Positions 1-11,500 of a stretch of DNA of 19,835 nt are shown here, piece by piece. How positions within the stretch are numbered: the first letter of the stretch is position 1; every line of letters begins with the position of its first letter. The notes below the pieces were generated by a model, which made no database searches, was not told the DNA's origin, and worked only from the letters and a program-made list of their open reading frames with translations. The stretch is from CAZEJK01 sp964512045. Its GTDB lineage: Bacteria > Acidobacteriota > Thermoanaerobaculia > Thermoanaerobaculales > Sulfomarinibacteraceae. Made by a program: the position numbers and the translations under genes. The stretch lies in assembly GCA_964512045.1 (NCBI GenBank), contig CAZEJK010000089.1, positions 1-19,835 on the forward strand, read 5' to 3'.

Positions 1-2520
1 CACAGGTCTCTGGTGCGACCTCGCCGGTGCGGAACGCCGACGGCGTCCAGGCGAAGCCGCGCGCGTCGCCGAGATCGAGCGCCCAGGTCGCGGCCCAGTC
101 GCCGGTATCGCGATCCTGCACCACCTCGAGCACGCCAGCCTCGAGACCTGCTGTCACCAGCACCCTCGTGCCGCCGCCCAGGTCGCCGGCCCAGACGTCA
201 CGGGCCTCGCCCGGCAGCGGAACGGTGGCGAGCGACCCGGCAGCCAGGTCGCCTCGGTCGTGAAGCTCCAGGCTGTCGCCCTCGCGAACCACCCACAGGG
301 CGTCGAGGTCCCGTGCCAGGATCGCCTCGAAGAACGTGGCGCCGTCCAGACCGGACGGCTCGGCGCCGGCCGGAAGGTCGGCACTCTGGAGCACCGTGAG
401 GCTCGGGAGCGCCGTTGCGTCGAGCGCGATGAGGCGCGCCGGGTCGCGGGCCAGCACCCACAGCCGGTCCTGCGGGTCCAGATACAGGTCGACGACCGTA
501 CCGGTGTCCCCGGCAAGCAGCTCCGTGGCCGGGGTCTCGACCCACGGCTCGAGAGGGTCGACCAGGTTGACGACCGCCAGCTCGAGGCCTTCGGCGGGCG
601 CTACGAGCACGTAGTCACCGATCACGATCGACCTTCCGGCAGCCTCGCCCGCGTACACCTCCACAGTTGTACGAAGCGGTGACTGAAGATCTGCGCCGGC
701 GTCGAGCTGGAAGATCTCGACGGCGTCGGCTCCGACCAGCAGCAGGTCCGGACGGGCCGACAGCGCCTGCACATTGGTGACGTTGTGATCGGTGAAGAAC
801 CAGTCCGCACCGTCAGTCCAGCGGATCCGGACCGTGTCGCCTCCGCTGGCTGCGCTGGCTCGCCACCCTGCACCCGCCGCCGCGAGATCGACGGCGCACG
901 AGAACACGCCGGCGTAGCAGGCCACGTCGAGGAACGGCGGCCCGGCCTCGACGAGCCCGAGGTCGGTGGTGAGGGTGTTGCCGCTGTCCAGATGGGTCAG
1001 CGTCACCTCGTTCCACTGGATCTCGGAGACTCCGTCGACGGTTGCGGGCAGCTCCACCGTCACCGGCAGCCAGTGATCGTTCACCTCGACGGCCGTCGAG
1101 ACGGAGGCCGGATCACCGAGCCCGTCGGTCCCGGTCCCGTGCACCCGGACCTCGGTGCCAGCGTTCGCCCCGAACATCGCGTCCTTGCGCAGCGACAGGC
1201 TCTGGCCGTTGTATCGAACCGCCTGACGGTGCAGCTCCGGTCCGGCGTCGACGTGATCCCACACGAACGAGCGCACGTCGGTCTCGTAGGCTGCGATCAC
1301 CGCCGTGAACGTCGATGTGAGATCCACCACGCCGCCGTGTCGAGACGGCAGCACCCCGTCGGCAGCCGGCGAGCTGAGGACATCGGGGTACGGGTAGCGC
1401 ACGATGGTGCCGTCACCGTACCCGACGAAGACCCAGCTCTTGAACCGTGTCAGGGCGGTCGGGGCGAAGCCGTCGTGGGTTCCCACCACCAGGCGCTGCT
1501 GCCAGAGCGCTGGTCCGTCGTACCGGTAGAGCAGCACTTGACTGTCGGCTGTGAACACCGACAGGTGGTCATCCTCGAGCGTCGCCGCCACCGGTGCTGC
1601 GGTCAGACCCGGCAGCTCGTAGGCGGCGGCCGGGTCCACGACCGGCGAGCGCGGATCGTGGATTGACACCGGGACCACAGCGGTCATCGTGCCGTCGATC
1701 TCCACCAGCTGATCCACCACCACGCCGACATGACCCGGTGCGAGCGGGATCAGGGCCAGCGGCTCGAGCCCAGCCGTCCCGCTCAAGGACACTACCTGGG
1801 TCGGATCGCAGACTCTGCGACCGTCTCCCTGGCCCGGCCAGTGCAGCACTGTCGCCGCCATGGCGATGTCGCTGCCCCCGCTCGGCTGACCCGTCACAAG
1901 CAGGTGGTTGCCCACCAGCAGCTGGCTCGCGAGCCGGACACCGCTCAACGGCTGGCTGTCTGAAAGAACGCCGTTGCCCTGGTCCCAGGCCACCAGGTGC
2001 GAGCCATCGAGGTAGACCGCGCCCCACACCGACTTGAGGACCATGCCGTTGATGTCGCCGTACTGCGCCGGCGGCGGCGGCATGTCGTCCAGCGGGTCGT
2101 GGACGGCCCGGTTGGTCAGCAACCGTCCCTCGTCGCCGAGATCCAGGAGAATACCCCAGGTGGAGCGCCACATGCCGCCCACCTGAGCTCCGCCCAGGTC
2201 GTACTCCACCGGACGCGCGAACGGACGGTAGTCGAGGACGACCGGATCGGAGCAGGGGGTACCGCCACCAGTGTGGCACGCCTCGAGCATCACTGGCACA
2301 CCGACATCCACCGGCATGTCGAATGTCACGGTGGCAGGCCCACCTGCGCCGCAAGGGTCGCTCAGGTCGTATGTGTGAAGGACGCCTCCCTCGTTGACAG
2401 TAACCGTCAAGTTGATGAACACCAGCCTTCGTGTGACCGCCTCGGTTGGCAGCTCCACTGTTCCTGTCTGGGACACGAAATCCCAGTGCACATCCACCAA
2501 GCTCGCATCGATCTCGGGCG
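1..2520 (-). other. C-terminal propeller-like region of the giant protein (cut by window start)
   Basis: About 840 residues show no strong repeat in DNA. They contain many short segments of the type hydrophobic strand, Gly/Asp turn, x-V-W-A/V-x-D-x-x (LKSVWGAVYLDGSHLVAWD, LLLVGADAVEIFQLD, DRLWVLARDPARLIALD, DALWVVREGDSLELHD). One segment, LELAVVNLVDPLEPWVE, resembles LVIVP-type repeats. This suggests a WD/LVIVP-like beta-propeller fold, with cysteine pairs (CHTGGGTPC, CYAGVFSC) consistent with export. The true C-terminus, and any anchoring or secretion signal there, lies outside the window. Confidence 0.45.
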
Positions 2521-5500
2521 CAAGGCCTTCAACGGAACCGACTGTCGCGGTCACTGTCTCCGGTGTGCTCCCGCCATCCACCGCAACGAGCTCAATCGTG
2601 GAGCTCGCGAAGTAAAGCTCAGGCAGTGGGATCTCGAAGGAAGCGCCCGATGCTATCTCGATCTCCGGACTCGTCCAGCTATTGTTGACCACCCAATGCC
2701 GCGCTGAGACCCGAATCGGAGCATCAGCTGCCGTCACCGCGCCAGTCGATCCGACGAGCAGCGGCGTGCAGCCGGTCAGGTCCAAGGTGACCTCCGACGG
2801 GTCGATGACCGGCGCACCGAAGCCCGGGATGGCCCCGACGTCGGCAGTCGCGATCAGCGGCTCCGGATGGCCGTCGGTGACCGACAGCTCGAACCCGTCT
2901 CCGCTGTCCCCGTCGACCACGAGGTCGAACGAGCCATCTGCCGCTGCCGCTGTTGACCACGCAGCAGCGCTGACCAGGTTGGTGGCCGTGACCTCGAGCG
3001 GCGGGTTGGGATCGGCGTCGCTGACGGCGCCGGCGGCGCCGACCAGATGGATGGCATCACCCACCTCGGTGAACTGGATGAGGCCAGCGTCAATCACCGG
3101 CGCTGCCGCGTTGGCCGGCAGTGCCGGGATTGCGACCGTCGTGCTCAGCGGATCGGCCGAGTGACCATCAGTGGCTGTCAGCTCCAGGCTGTCGCCCGAC
3201 GCGCCTGCGACCGCCACCTCGAACGCTCCATCCGCTGTGGGAACAGTGGACCACGACTCGCCCGAGACCGTGCTCGTGACCTGAACCTCGGCGACTCCGT
3301 CCGGGTCCGACACTGCGCCGGCGGCGCCGTGCACCCAGAATGCACCGGAGTGTGCGGAGACCGTGACCAGACCAGCCTCAACCGCCGGAGCGCCGTGGTT
3401 CGCCAGCACGAGCCTCGAGCCATCCGCCACGGTCACATCGCCAGTGATCTCCTCGACATCTCCGATCCGCAGATCCGCCTGACCCTGCACCGTCACCGAG
3501 TCGAACCGGTACACTCCCTGCCACGAGTCACCAGCCAGCACATCGATCGTCTCGCCACCGTTCGGCGCCAGGGTCACCAGCGCCCCATCGACTGACGCAA
3601 TCCGCCACGTGCCCTTCACACTCCCATCCGCCGCCGATACCTCGACCCAATGGCCCACAAAGTACGCCGGTACACCCTCGGCCAGATCCGTGTCGAGCAC
3701 CGCTCCGGCGCTCTGATCGCCGGCAACACCGCCGCCCAGCGACGGCAGCACCGTCCACCNNNNNNNNNNNNNNNNNNNNNNNNNNNNNNNNNNNNNNNNN
3801 NNNNNNNNNNNNNNNNNNNNNNNNNNNNNNNNNNNNNNNNNNNNNNNNNNNNNNNNNNNCGGTCGCCCCTGGATACGTCGCGTCCGGACCGTAACCCCGA
3901 CCCGAAACATCGATCGACCCTCCGGACTCCACTACCGCGTCACCGCTGACCGTGATTGTCAAGCTCTCTGCCAAGCTCCCCGTCGCCGGATGGCTCAACC
4001 GACCGCCGTCACGCACCGTCAACGACGGCGCCGTGATCTCGCGTGCTGCTACCGCGCCCACGACCTCAATAGAGCCAGAGACCTCAATCGGTGAGTAGGA
4101 GACGCTCTCGACGGAGCCGCCTCCAAGGGTCATCTCCACAGTCTCATCCAGCGGCAGGTTGACTCGACCGCCGTTCAGTGCGCTGAACTCTGGCGTCCGG
4201 ACTGGATCATCACTGAGGAGCCTTGCACTCCCCTGCACCGTCACCGAGTCGAACCGGTACACGCCCTGCCACGAGTCACCAGGCAGCACATCGATCGTCT
4301 CGCCGCCGTTCGGCGCCAGCGTCACCAATGACCCATCGATCGCCGCAATCCGCCACGTGCCCTTCACGCTCCCGTCGGACTCTGACACCTCGACCCAATG
4401 GCCCACGAAGTACGCCGGCACGCCCTCGGCCAGATCCGTGGCGAGCACCGCGCCGGCGCTCTGATCGCCGGCAACACCGCCGCCCAGCGACGGCAGCACC
4501 GTCCACCGGCCATCGACCCCACCGTTGTCCACGACCAGATCGCCGTAGGTGCTGTCGGGTCCGAGCAGGTACACCGTCCCGGCTCCACCGGCGCGGTCCC
4601 GGCTGCCGCCCTCTGCACCGAGCCGCTGCAGCACAGTGCCGCTAGCCAACCCATACTCAACAGCAATCGCACCACCGCCACCGCTGCCGTTGCGTTGCGT
4701 CGCTCCTCCACTCGCTGCAACCTCGCCGGCACCGCGCAGCTCGCCTGCACTCAGCCAGACCGATCCTCCTGCTCCGCCCTGACGGTACTCGCCCCCCGAC
4801 ACACCGTTTGCACGTATCGCACCGTCCAGAACCAACGCACCGCCAACAACAACCCGCACAGCTCCACCACCACGCAGCCCGTATCGTGAGTCCTCACCCC
4901 CGCCTCCGTTCTCCAAAGGCCGATACACACTGCCGTACGTCGTGGCGATTGGGTCGTAGCGTTTCCCGCCTTCTCCAAGGTGGCTCCCACCCGTCTCATT
5001 ACCGGGCGCGGTCGCCCCTGGATACGTCGCGTCCGGACCGTAACCCCGACCCGAAACATCGATGGCAGATCCACACGCAACTTGCACATCGCCGTCAGAC
5101 TCGATCCGAAGGAGGGTCAAGTTCGGCGCGGTGAGCGTTGCGCCGCGCACGAGCGTCAGCGAAGCGAGCTCGAGGGGCTCGGTGGCAGTGAAGGTGCCGC
5201 CGGCGAGGACGAGGTCCTGGCCGGTCCAGCTGTTGGTGACGCTCTGATCGCCGGTGAGGATCGTGCCCACCGGGACCTCAAGGTGGATGGTCGTGAAGCC
5301 GGTGTTGCCGGCGTAGTCCCGTGCCTCGATGCGGAGCTCGAAGATGGTGCCTGGAGCGCTGTCGGCCGGCGGCGTCCAGCTGACGGTGACGGTCGCCGAG
5401 GTGGCATCGACGGTGGCCGGAGCGCCCTGGGAGACACCGTCGACATAGAGCTCCCAGCTCTGGATCTCATCGTCGTCGTGGAGCTCCGCCTGGAAGATGA

Positions 5501-8500
5501 GCGGCACGCCTGGCGCACACGGGTCGCCATCCAGCGGGCACGCCACGGTCACGGTGGGCGCCTCCGGGTTGATCAACGGCTCGACGGTGAGCATGCGCTC
5601 GTTGCGGCCCTCATTCCCGGTCGGGTCCTGCGCGCTGAGCACCACGTCGACGTCGGTCGGCTCGGTGACCTCGGGCGCTCGCCACTGAGCCTGCACGGTC
5701 CCGGTCCAGCCGGACCCGGGCAGACTCACGTTCACGAGCTCAAAGACAACCGGCTCGCCGTCAACTGTCAGCGAGATCGACGTCGCCTCGACGATATCTG
5801 AAACCTGGTACTCCAACGCCACCAGGTCCCCGGAACGGATGGTCGTACCCGGCGCCGGCGACACCGCATCCAGCGCGGGCGGATCCGTATCGGCCAGCAC
5901 GGTCACGGTCTTCGGTGACACCGGCGTCCGCTGGCCGAGAGAGTCCTCGACCTCGGCCGAGACGACAACCTCGCTGCCGGCGGCAGCGGTGGCCGGGACT
6001 CGCCAGGTCACCTGCCGGCTCGCAGCAGTCCCGGACAGGCCCAGCTCCCGCTCGTCGACCACGGCGCCCTCGGCGCGCACCCAGGCCCGGTCGAGGCCGC
6101 GATCATCGTTCGCGGTGAGCGTCACCACCAGCTCATGGTTGGCCAGAATCTCGCTCGAAGGCGCCAGGACCAGACCAGCGGTCGGCGGGGCGTCCTCGGT
6201 GAGCAGCAGCATATGGGCCACCGAATCCGAAGGGTTGCCGGACACGTCAGTGGCGCGGACCGAGAGCTCCACCTGGTCGAGGCCCACCGGCGCGGTCACG
6301 TCGCGGGCCCAAAGACCGCCACCCAGGTTCGTGGCGGCGGGCAGCGGCGCGCCGTCCACGGCGAAGACCACCCCTGCCACCGGATCGTTCGAGCTCACCT
6401 GCGCTCGCACTGTCAGAGCGGCGCCCTCGACCGCCGTCCAGGTGTCGCCGTCCACCACCGCACCGTCCGGCGGCAGGAGCGTGACCGCCGGCGGCTCGTT
6501 GTCGCGCACACGGAAGCTGGACGTGAACGGGCTTGCCAGGAAGTTCCCGGAGGTGTCGGCGACGCCGTTGACCTCGATGGTGTAGGTTCCATCGAGGTCC
6601 AGGGCCGCCAGCGGGCGCAGCCGCACCACGAAGTCGTCGTCGGCCATCTCGCGCACGACCTCGACCGCAACCCCGCCTGAGGTCGACAGCCGGATCGTGG
6701 CCTCGTCGATGGTCCCCGGATCGACCGGCTCGGAGAATGTGACCTCCGGCTCCACGTCGGGACCGACTGGCGCCGTCCCCGTCGGATCGTCGGCGGGAGT
6801 CACCGCCACCACGCTCGGCGCGATCTCGTCGCGGGTCCGGAAGGTCGAGTGCCGGTCTGCCGAGAGGGTTCGTCCGGCGAGATCCTCGACGCCGCGCAGG
6901 ACATCGATCACGTACAGCGTCTCGCTGGACAGTGGGCCTGGCTGGAGTGTCACGCGGGTGAAGAGACCGTCGATCGGGTCGTCGACGTCCTCGATCGAGA
7001 TCGTGACCGGCAACGGGCTGCCCGAGCCGGCTGCTCGCAGCAGGAGACGGTCAGCGGTCAGCGTGTCGTGGCGCATCGGCTCGGAGAAGGCAAGCGTCAC
7101 TGGAGTGTCGACTGCGACCTCCTGTGCGTTGTTGGCCGGCTCGAACGACGTCACCATCGGGTTGGCATCGTCGAGGACGATCGCTCCCAGGTGGTACACG
7201 CCGTCCGTGTCGAGGTTGGCGGAGGTCACGGCCAGGCCGCTGGCGTTGTACCGACCGGGTCCGCTGGCCGCCTCGACGATCGATAGGTCGTAGCCGTGAC
7301 CCACCGGCAGCGCCGGGAAGACGATCACGCCGTCCGCCTGTACGATCGCCTGGAACGTCCGCCAGCCGGCGCCACTGTCGAACCGCATGGTGGCGAGAGC
7401 CCCTGCTGCCGGCGAGCCGTCGGGACGATGGACCGAGCCAGAGGCCGCTGCTGCGTCCTCGAGCTCCACTGCGACCGGAATGGTGGTCCCGTGGTCCGCC
7501 TGACCGATCTCCACTCCCGAGGCGCCTCGCAGGGTGTTGCCGAAGGAGTCCGTCCAGGTTGCGGAGACAGAGTACGCGCCGATGCCGATGTTGGCGATCG
7601 GATCGGTGGCACCGTCCACGTGCACGGTCTGGGTCACGATCCGCTCGGATCCGTAGAAACCGCTGCCCTCGACCGTCACCTCTGCACCGTTGACCGGAGC
7701 TCCGCTGCCTCCGTCGACGACGGTGACCTGCACCGCCGCGCGGCCAACGAGCTCCAGCACCGCGAGCTGCGCCTGCGGCGGGCTCGGCATGGTGCGCCGG
7801 ACCGTGGCCCCGAGCGCCGTCCGAGGGAGGTTCAGCCTCAGCAGCTCTCTGGTCTCTGCCGGGCAGTCTCCGAGGCACGTGGCCACGTCGTACCTGCCGT
7901 CGACGACACCACCAAAGGTGACCGCCGCACCGTTGGCAACGGTCGTCAGCCGCGGCCAGCTGCCAGAGGGCGTTCCAAAGCGGTCGGGGTTGCCTTGATC
8001 CAGCACCACGACCGGCTCGTCGTCCGCGCCGAGCGCCATCCCGTCAGGCGCCAGCACATCCACCGCCACGATCTCCGTCGCCGGCAGCTCGAGCTCGATC
8101 GGCGCCGGATCTCCACTCGCCGGAACCGTGACCGTCGCTCTACTGAAACGAATCGAGTCAGTGTCGAAGCCGCGGACCTCGGCCCAGCCCGAGGGGACAC
8201 CTTCGAACGCGAAGCTCCCTGCCGCGTCGGTCTGCACCCGCCACTCCTGCTCGCTGCTCACGACCTGGCCTTCGCCGCTGCTCACCACCGACGCACGCAA
8301 GAGCACGGTTGCGCCCGGAACCGGCTCACCGTCCTCCTCGAGCACGACACCGCTCACGCGCGAGAGCGCCGCGATCGGCACCGTGATCTCGGCATCCGTC
8401 GTACAGGTGGAGCCGAAGCCCGGGTCGTCCGTTGCGCACAGACGCAGACGATCCGAGATCCCCCCGCGGTTGCTGGGGGCGTGGTGCGCCGCCACCGAGT

Positions 8501-11500
8501 ACGATCTGCCGACCGGCAGACCGTCGAACAGGAAGCTGCCATCTGCGGCAGAGGTCTCGGCTGTGACAACGTCCACTCCAGAGCCCGGGTAGGCAAGAAG
8601 CTGGACAGTCGCTCCCTCGACGGGGGTCCCGTCCTCAGGTCGGATCACCTCGCCAGACACGGAGCCGGTGGGGTGGAGGCAGAGGACCTCCGCGAGATCC
8701 CGCACACTGCCATCGCCCGGCGCAACGACCGACGCAGCCGCGCTGCCGTAAACACCCGCATTGGCGCGGATCGACCACGTCGTGTGGCCAAGACCGGTGA
8801 CCACGAACGGCTCTCCAGAGGCGAGGTCGATGTCGAGGGAGCGCTCCGCCAGCGCTGGCACCGAGAGATCACCGCCTTGAAGCTCTGAGTCGAAGAACGG
8901 ACGCGGAGGTCCGAACGGCTCCAGCGTCAGGTGGACCTCATCGCCTCGCGTCGCCGCCCGGGAATCGAAGCAGATCGCGACCTCACCGCGCACGCCGCCG
9001 AGGCCACGCAACGCCAGCTCGAGCCCGTCCACCGTCTCGCCCGCCGAGACGGAGCCGTTGATCCAGCCGAACCAGCCGCTCTGAGGATCGTAAGCTCGAA
9101 CGCTGTACCGTCCGACCGTCACGAGCCCGAAGTCGAACACACCGTCGGCCTCGGTGACTGCCTGCCCGATGGCCGTCAGGCGCTGGTCAACGGTCCCCCA
9201 GAGCTGCACCACGGCGCTCTCGACCGGTTGCGCGACGCCATCTCCATCCGCGTCCATCGTCACGACGCCGCGGACTGTGGACGGCGTGCTTTCGGAGAAG
9301 CGGATCACCAGCTCGCGGCCCTCATCGGACAGATCGAGGTCCTCGCTGACGGTCTTTTGACCGTAGAAGCTGTTGTCCGCCATCACCACGAGGCTGCCGA
9401 CGCCCTCCGGCAGGTCCTGGAGATGCGCGACGCCCTGATCGTCCACCCAGCACTCCTCGGCTGGATCGGAGCCGCAGCGGAACCACCCATCGTGCGGGAC
9501 CCGACCGATGCCACCTTCAGAGTTGATCCCAGGACGGCTGTAGAAGATGGTGGAGATCACATCGACGATCTCGCCGGCCTGGGTCTCGGCCTCGGTACGC
9601 GCCGTCAGGCTCACAGTACCGCCAAGCACCACCGGGACATCGGCGACGTCGCCGTTGTAGCGGATCGTGGCGATGGTCTCGCCGAACCGCCGCTGCCCCA
9701 GAGTCGCCAGCACATCGTGGGTTCCGGGCTGGAGCCCGCCGATCGAGAAGCTTCCGCTGCCATCCGACTCCGTCTCAAACGCCGAGTAGAAGCGGTTTAC
9801 GGCAACGCGCGCGCCGGCAACGGCGACGCCGTCGCGGTCGACCACGGTGCCCTCGATCCGCCCGGAAGCGGTCACCAGATCGAGATCGACAACGATCTCC
9901 TGACCGGCCGCGGTCAGCTGCGCCGTGCGTTGGGCATCCTCGCCGGTTGCGGGGTCCTGCGCCCGCAGGGAGTGGCTGCCGAGCGGCAGGTCCGCCAGGA
10001 CATAGGCGCCGTCGACGTCGGTCACCGCGTACCGCCCGAGGTCCTTCGCGATGACGTACGCTCCCTGAACCGGTGTCCGCACTCCGGCATCGCTTCGGTA
10101 CACCGTGCCGCGCACCGTCCCCAGCTCCTGCTCGGAGACCAGGATCTGCACCGTGTTGGTGGCATCGCCGAGCAGCTCGACCAGCTTCTCTGCAACGTAG
10201 CGACCTGCTGCCGGGTCCCAGACCTTGAACGACACGATACCGGCTGGCAGATCGGACATCACGAACCCGCCGTCAGCGTCGGTCGTCGCCATGTCGATGG
10301 CCCCGCTAGCGCCGCTCGGGACCACGAACACCTGCACGCCAGCCACAGGAGCCGTCGTAGCGCCGTCGATGACTGTCCCGTCAACCTGGGCTGGCGGCGT
10401 GGCGCCCGAGCCCTGAATCACCAGCTGGACCTCGGCCTCCTGGCCGGGCCCCGGCACCTCGGCCGACGCGTACACGAACTGATCGCCATCGCGTCCGACG
10501 AGCTGCACCGGCCCGACCGGCAGGTCCTGCAGCCGGAACGAGCCGTCCGGTCCCGGGACGACACCGGCGCCCTCGATGGGAAGGCTCACAGACCGTGCGG
10601 TGACCCACGGGTCCACCAGCGGCGAGCCGTCCGAGCGCGACATCGTGCCGACCACATCGCCCCGTCCCAGCATGACCACCGTCAGCTCCCGGACGTCGCC
10701 ATCGCCTGCAAGCCGCGCCGAAAGGCGTGCATCCCGTCCGGTGGCCGGATCGATCGCTCGCACCAGAAAGGCGGCGTGGCGGTACGGTACCGTGTCGTCC
10801 CTGAAACGGACCGCGTCGAAGACATACGCGCCGGTAGAGTCCGAGATCACGACATCCGCGCGGGAAAGGAACCACCCATCCAGTCCCGTGGCGTCCTCCA
10901 CCTTCGTCGCCTCATACAGCTCGACGGTGGCGCCGGGTATCGGCTCGCCGTCGCCGCCGATCACCAGACCTCGCACCGCGCCGGACGGCATCTCTCCGAC
11001 CACCTCGACGGGCTCGTTGATCAGCACCACCTCGCGGCCGCCGACGATCGGGACGCCGCGAATCCCGGTACTCAACGTTAGCTCCGCATGAGGGTTGAGC
11101 GGTTGCGCAGTGGAGACCACGAGGAAGGTGGGGGCGATCTGGTCGACCAGGTGGGCCACTGACCGGTCGCGGTCGAGCTGCAGCGGGCTCTCGCTGCCGG
11201 GCTCCAGCTCCAAAGAGGAGGACACGACCCAGTCGTCTGCCGTGATGCTATCGAGTGCAGCCGTGTCCACCGGTTGGCTCAGCAACAGCACGATGCGCCG
11301 GTACGCTCCGGACTCCGGAGCGTTGAGACGGTCATCGAACCGCGCAGCGAGAAGGCTCGGCTGCGGAGACTGACGGTGCGTCGGCGTCACCGGTCCACTG
11401 TGGTCGACAGCACCGTCACCGTTGAAGTCGGCGTGCAGGAGCCCGCTCCCGATTCCACCGCTCTCGGTACCGGTCACATCCAACACAGCCACGCTTCCTG

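Noticed and set aside
3528..3759. The giant frame read straight through the N run, ending with an Arg/Cys-rich tail and a stop at 3528
   Set aside because: The phase after the gap is wrong. The frame shifted by one gives residues matching copy A of the Gly-rich module and stays open to position 1.
8931..11081. A 716-codon open frame on the plus strand, antisense to the giant gene, and several others of 200-530 codons
   Set aside because: It is in register with the giant gene's codons, where an antisense stop needs TTA, CTA or TCA in the sense strand. These codons are rare in this GC-rich gene. The translation is rich in Arg and His and has no recognisable domain.
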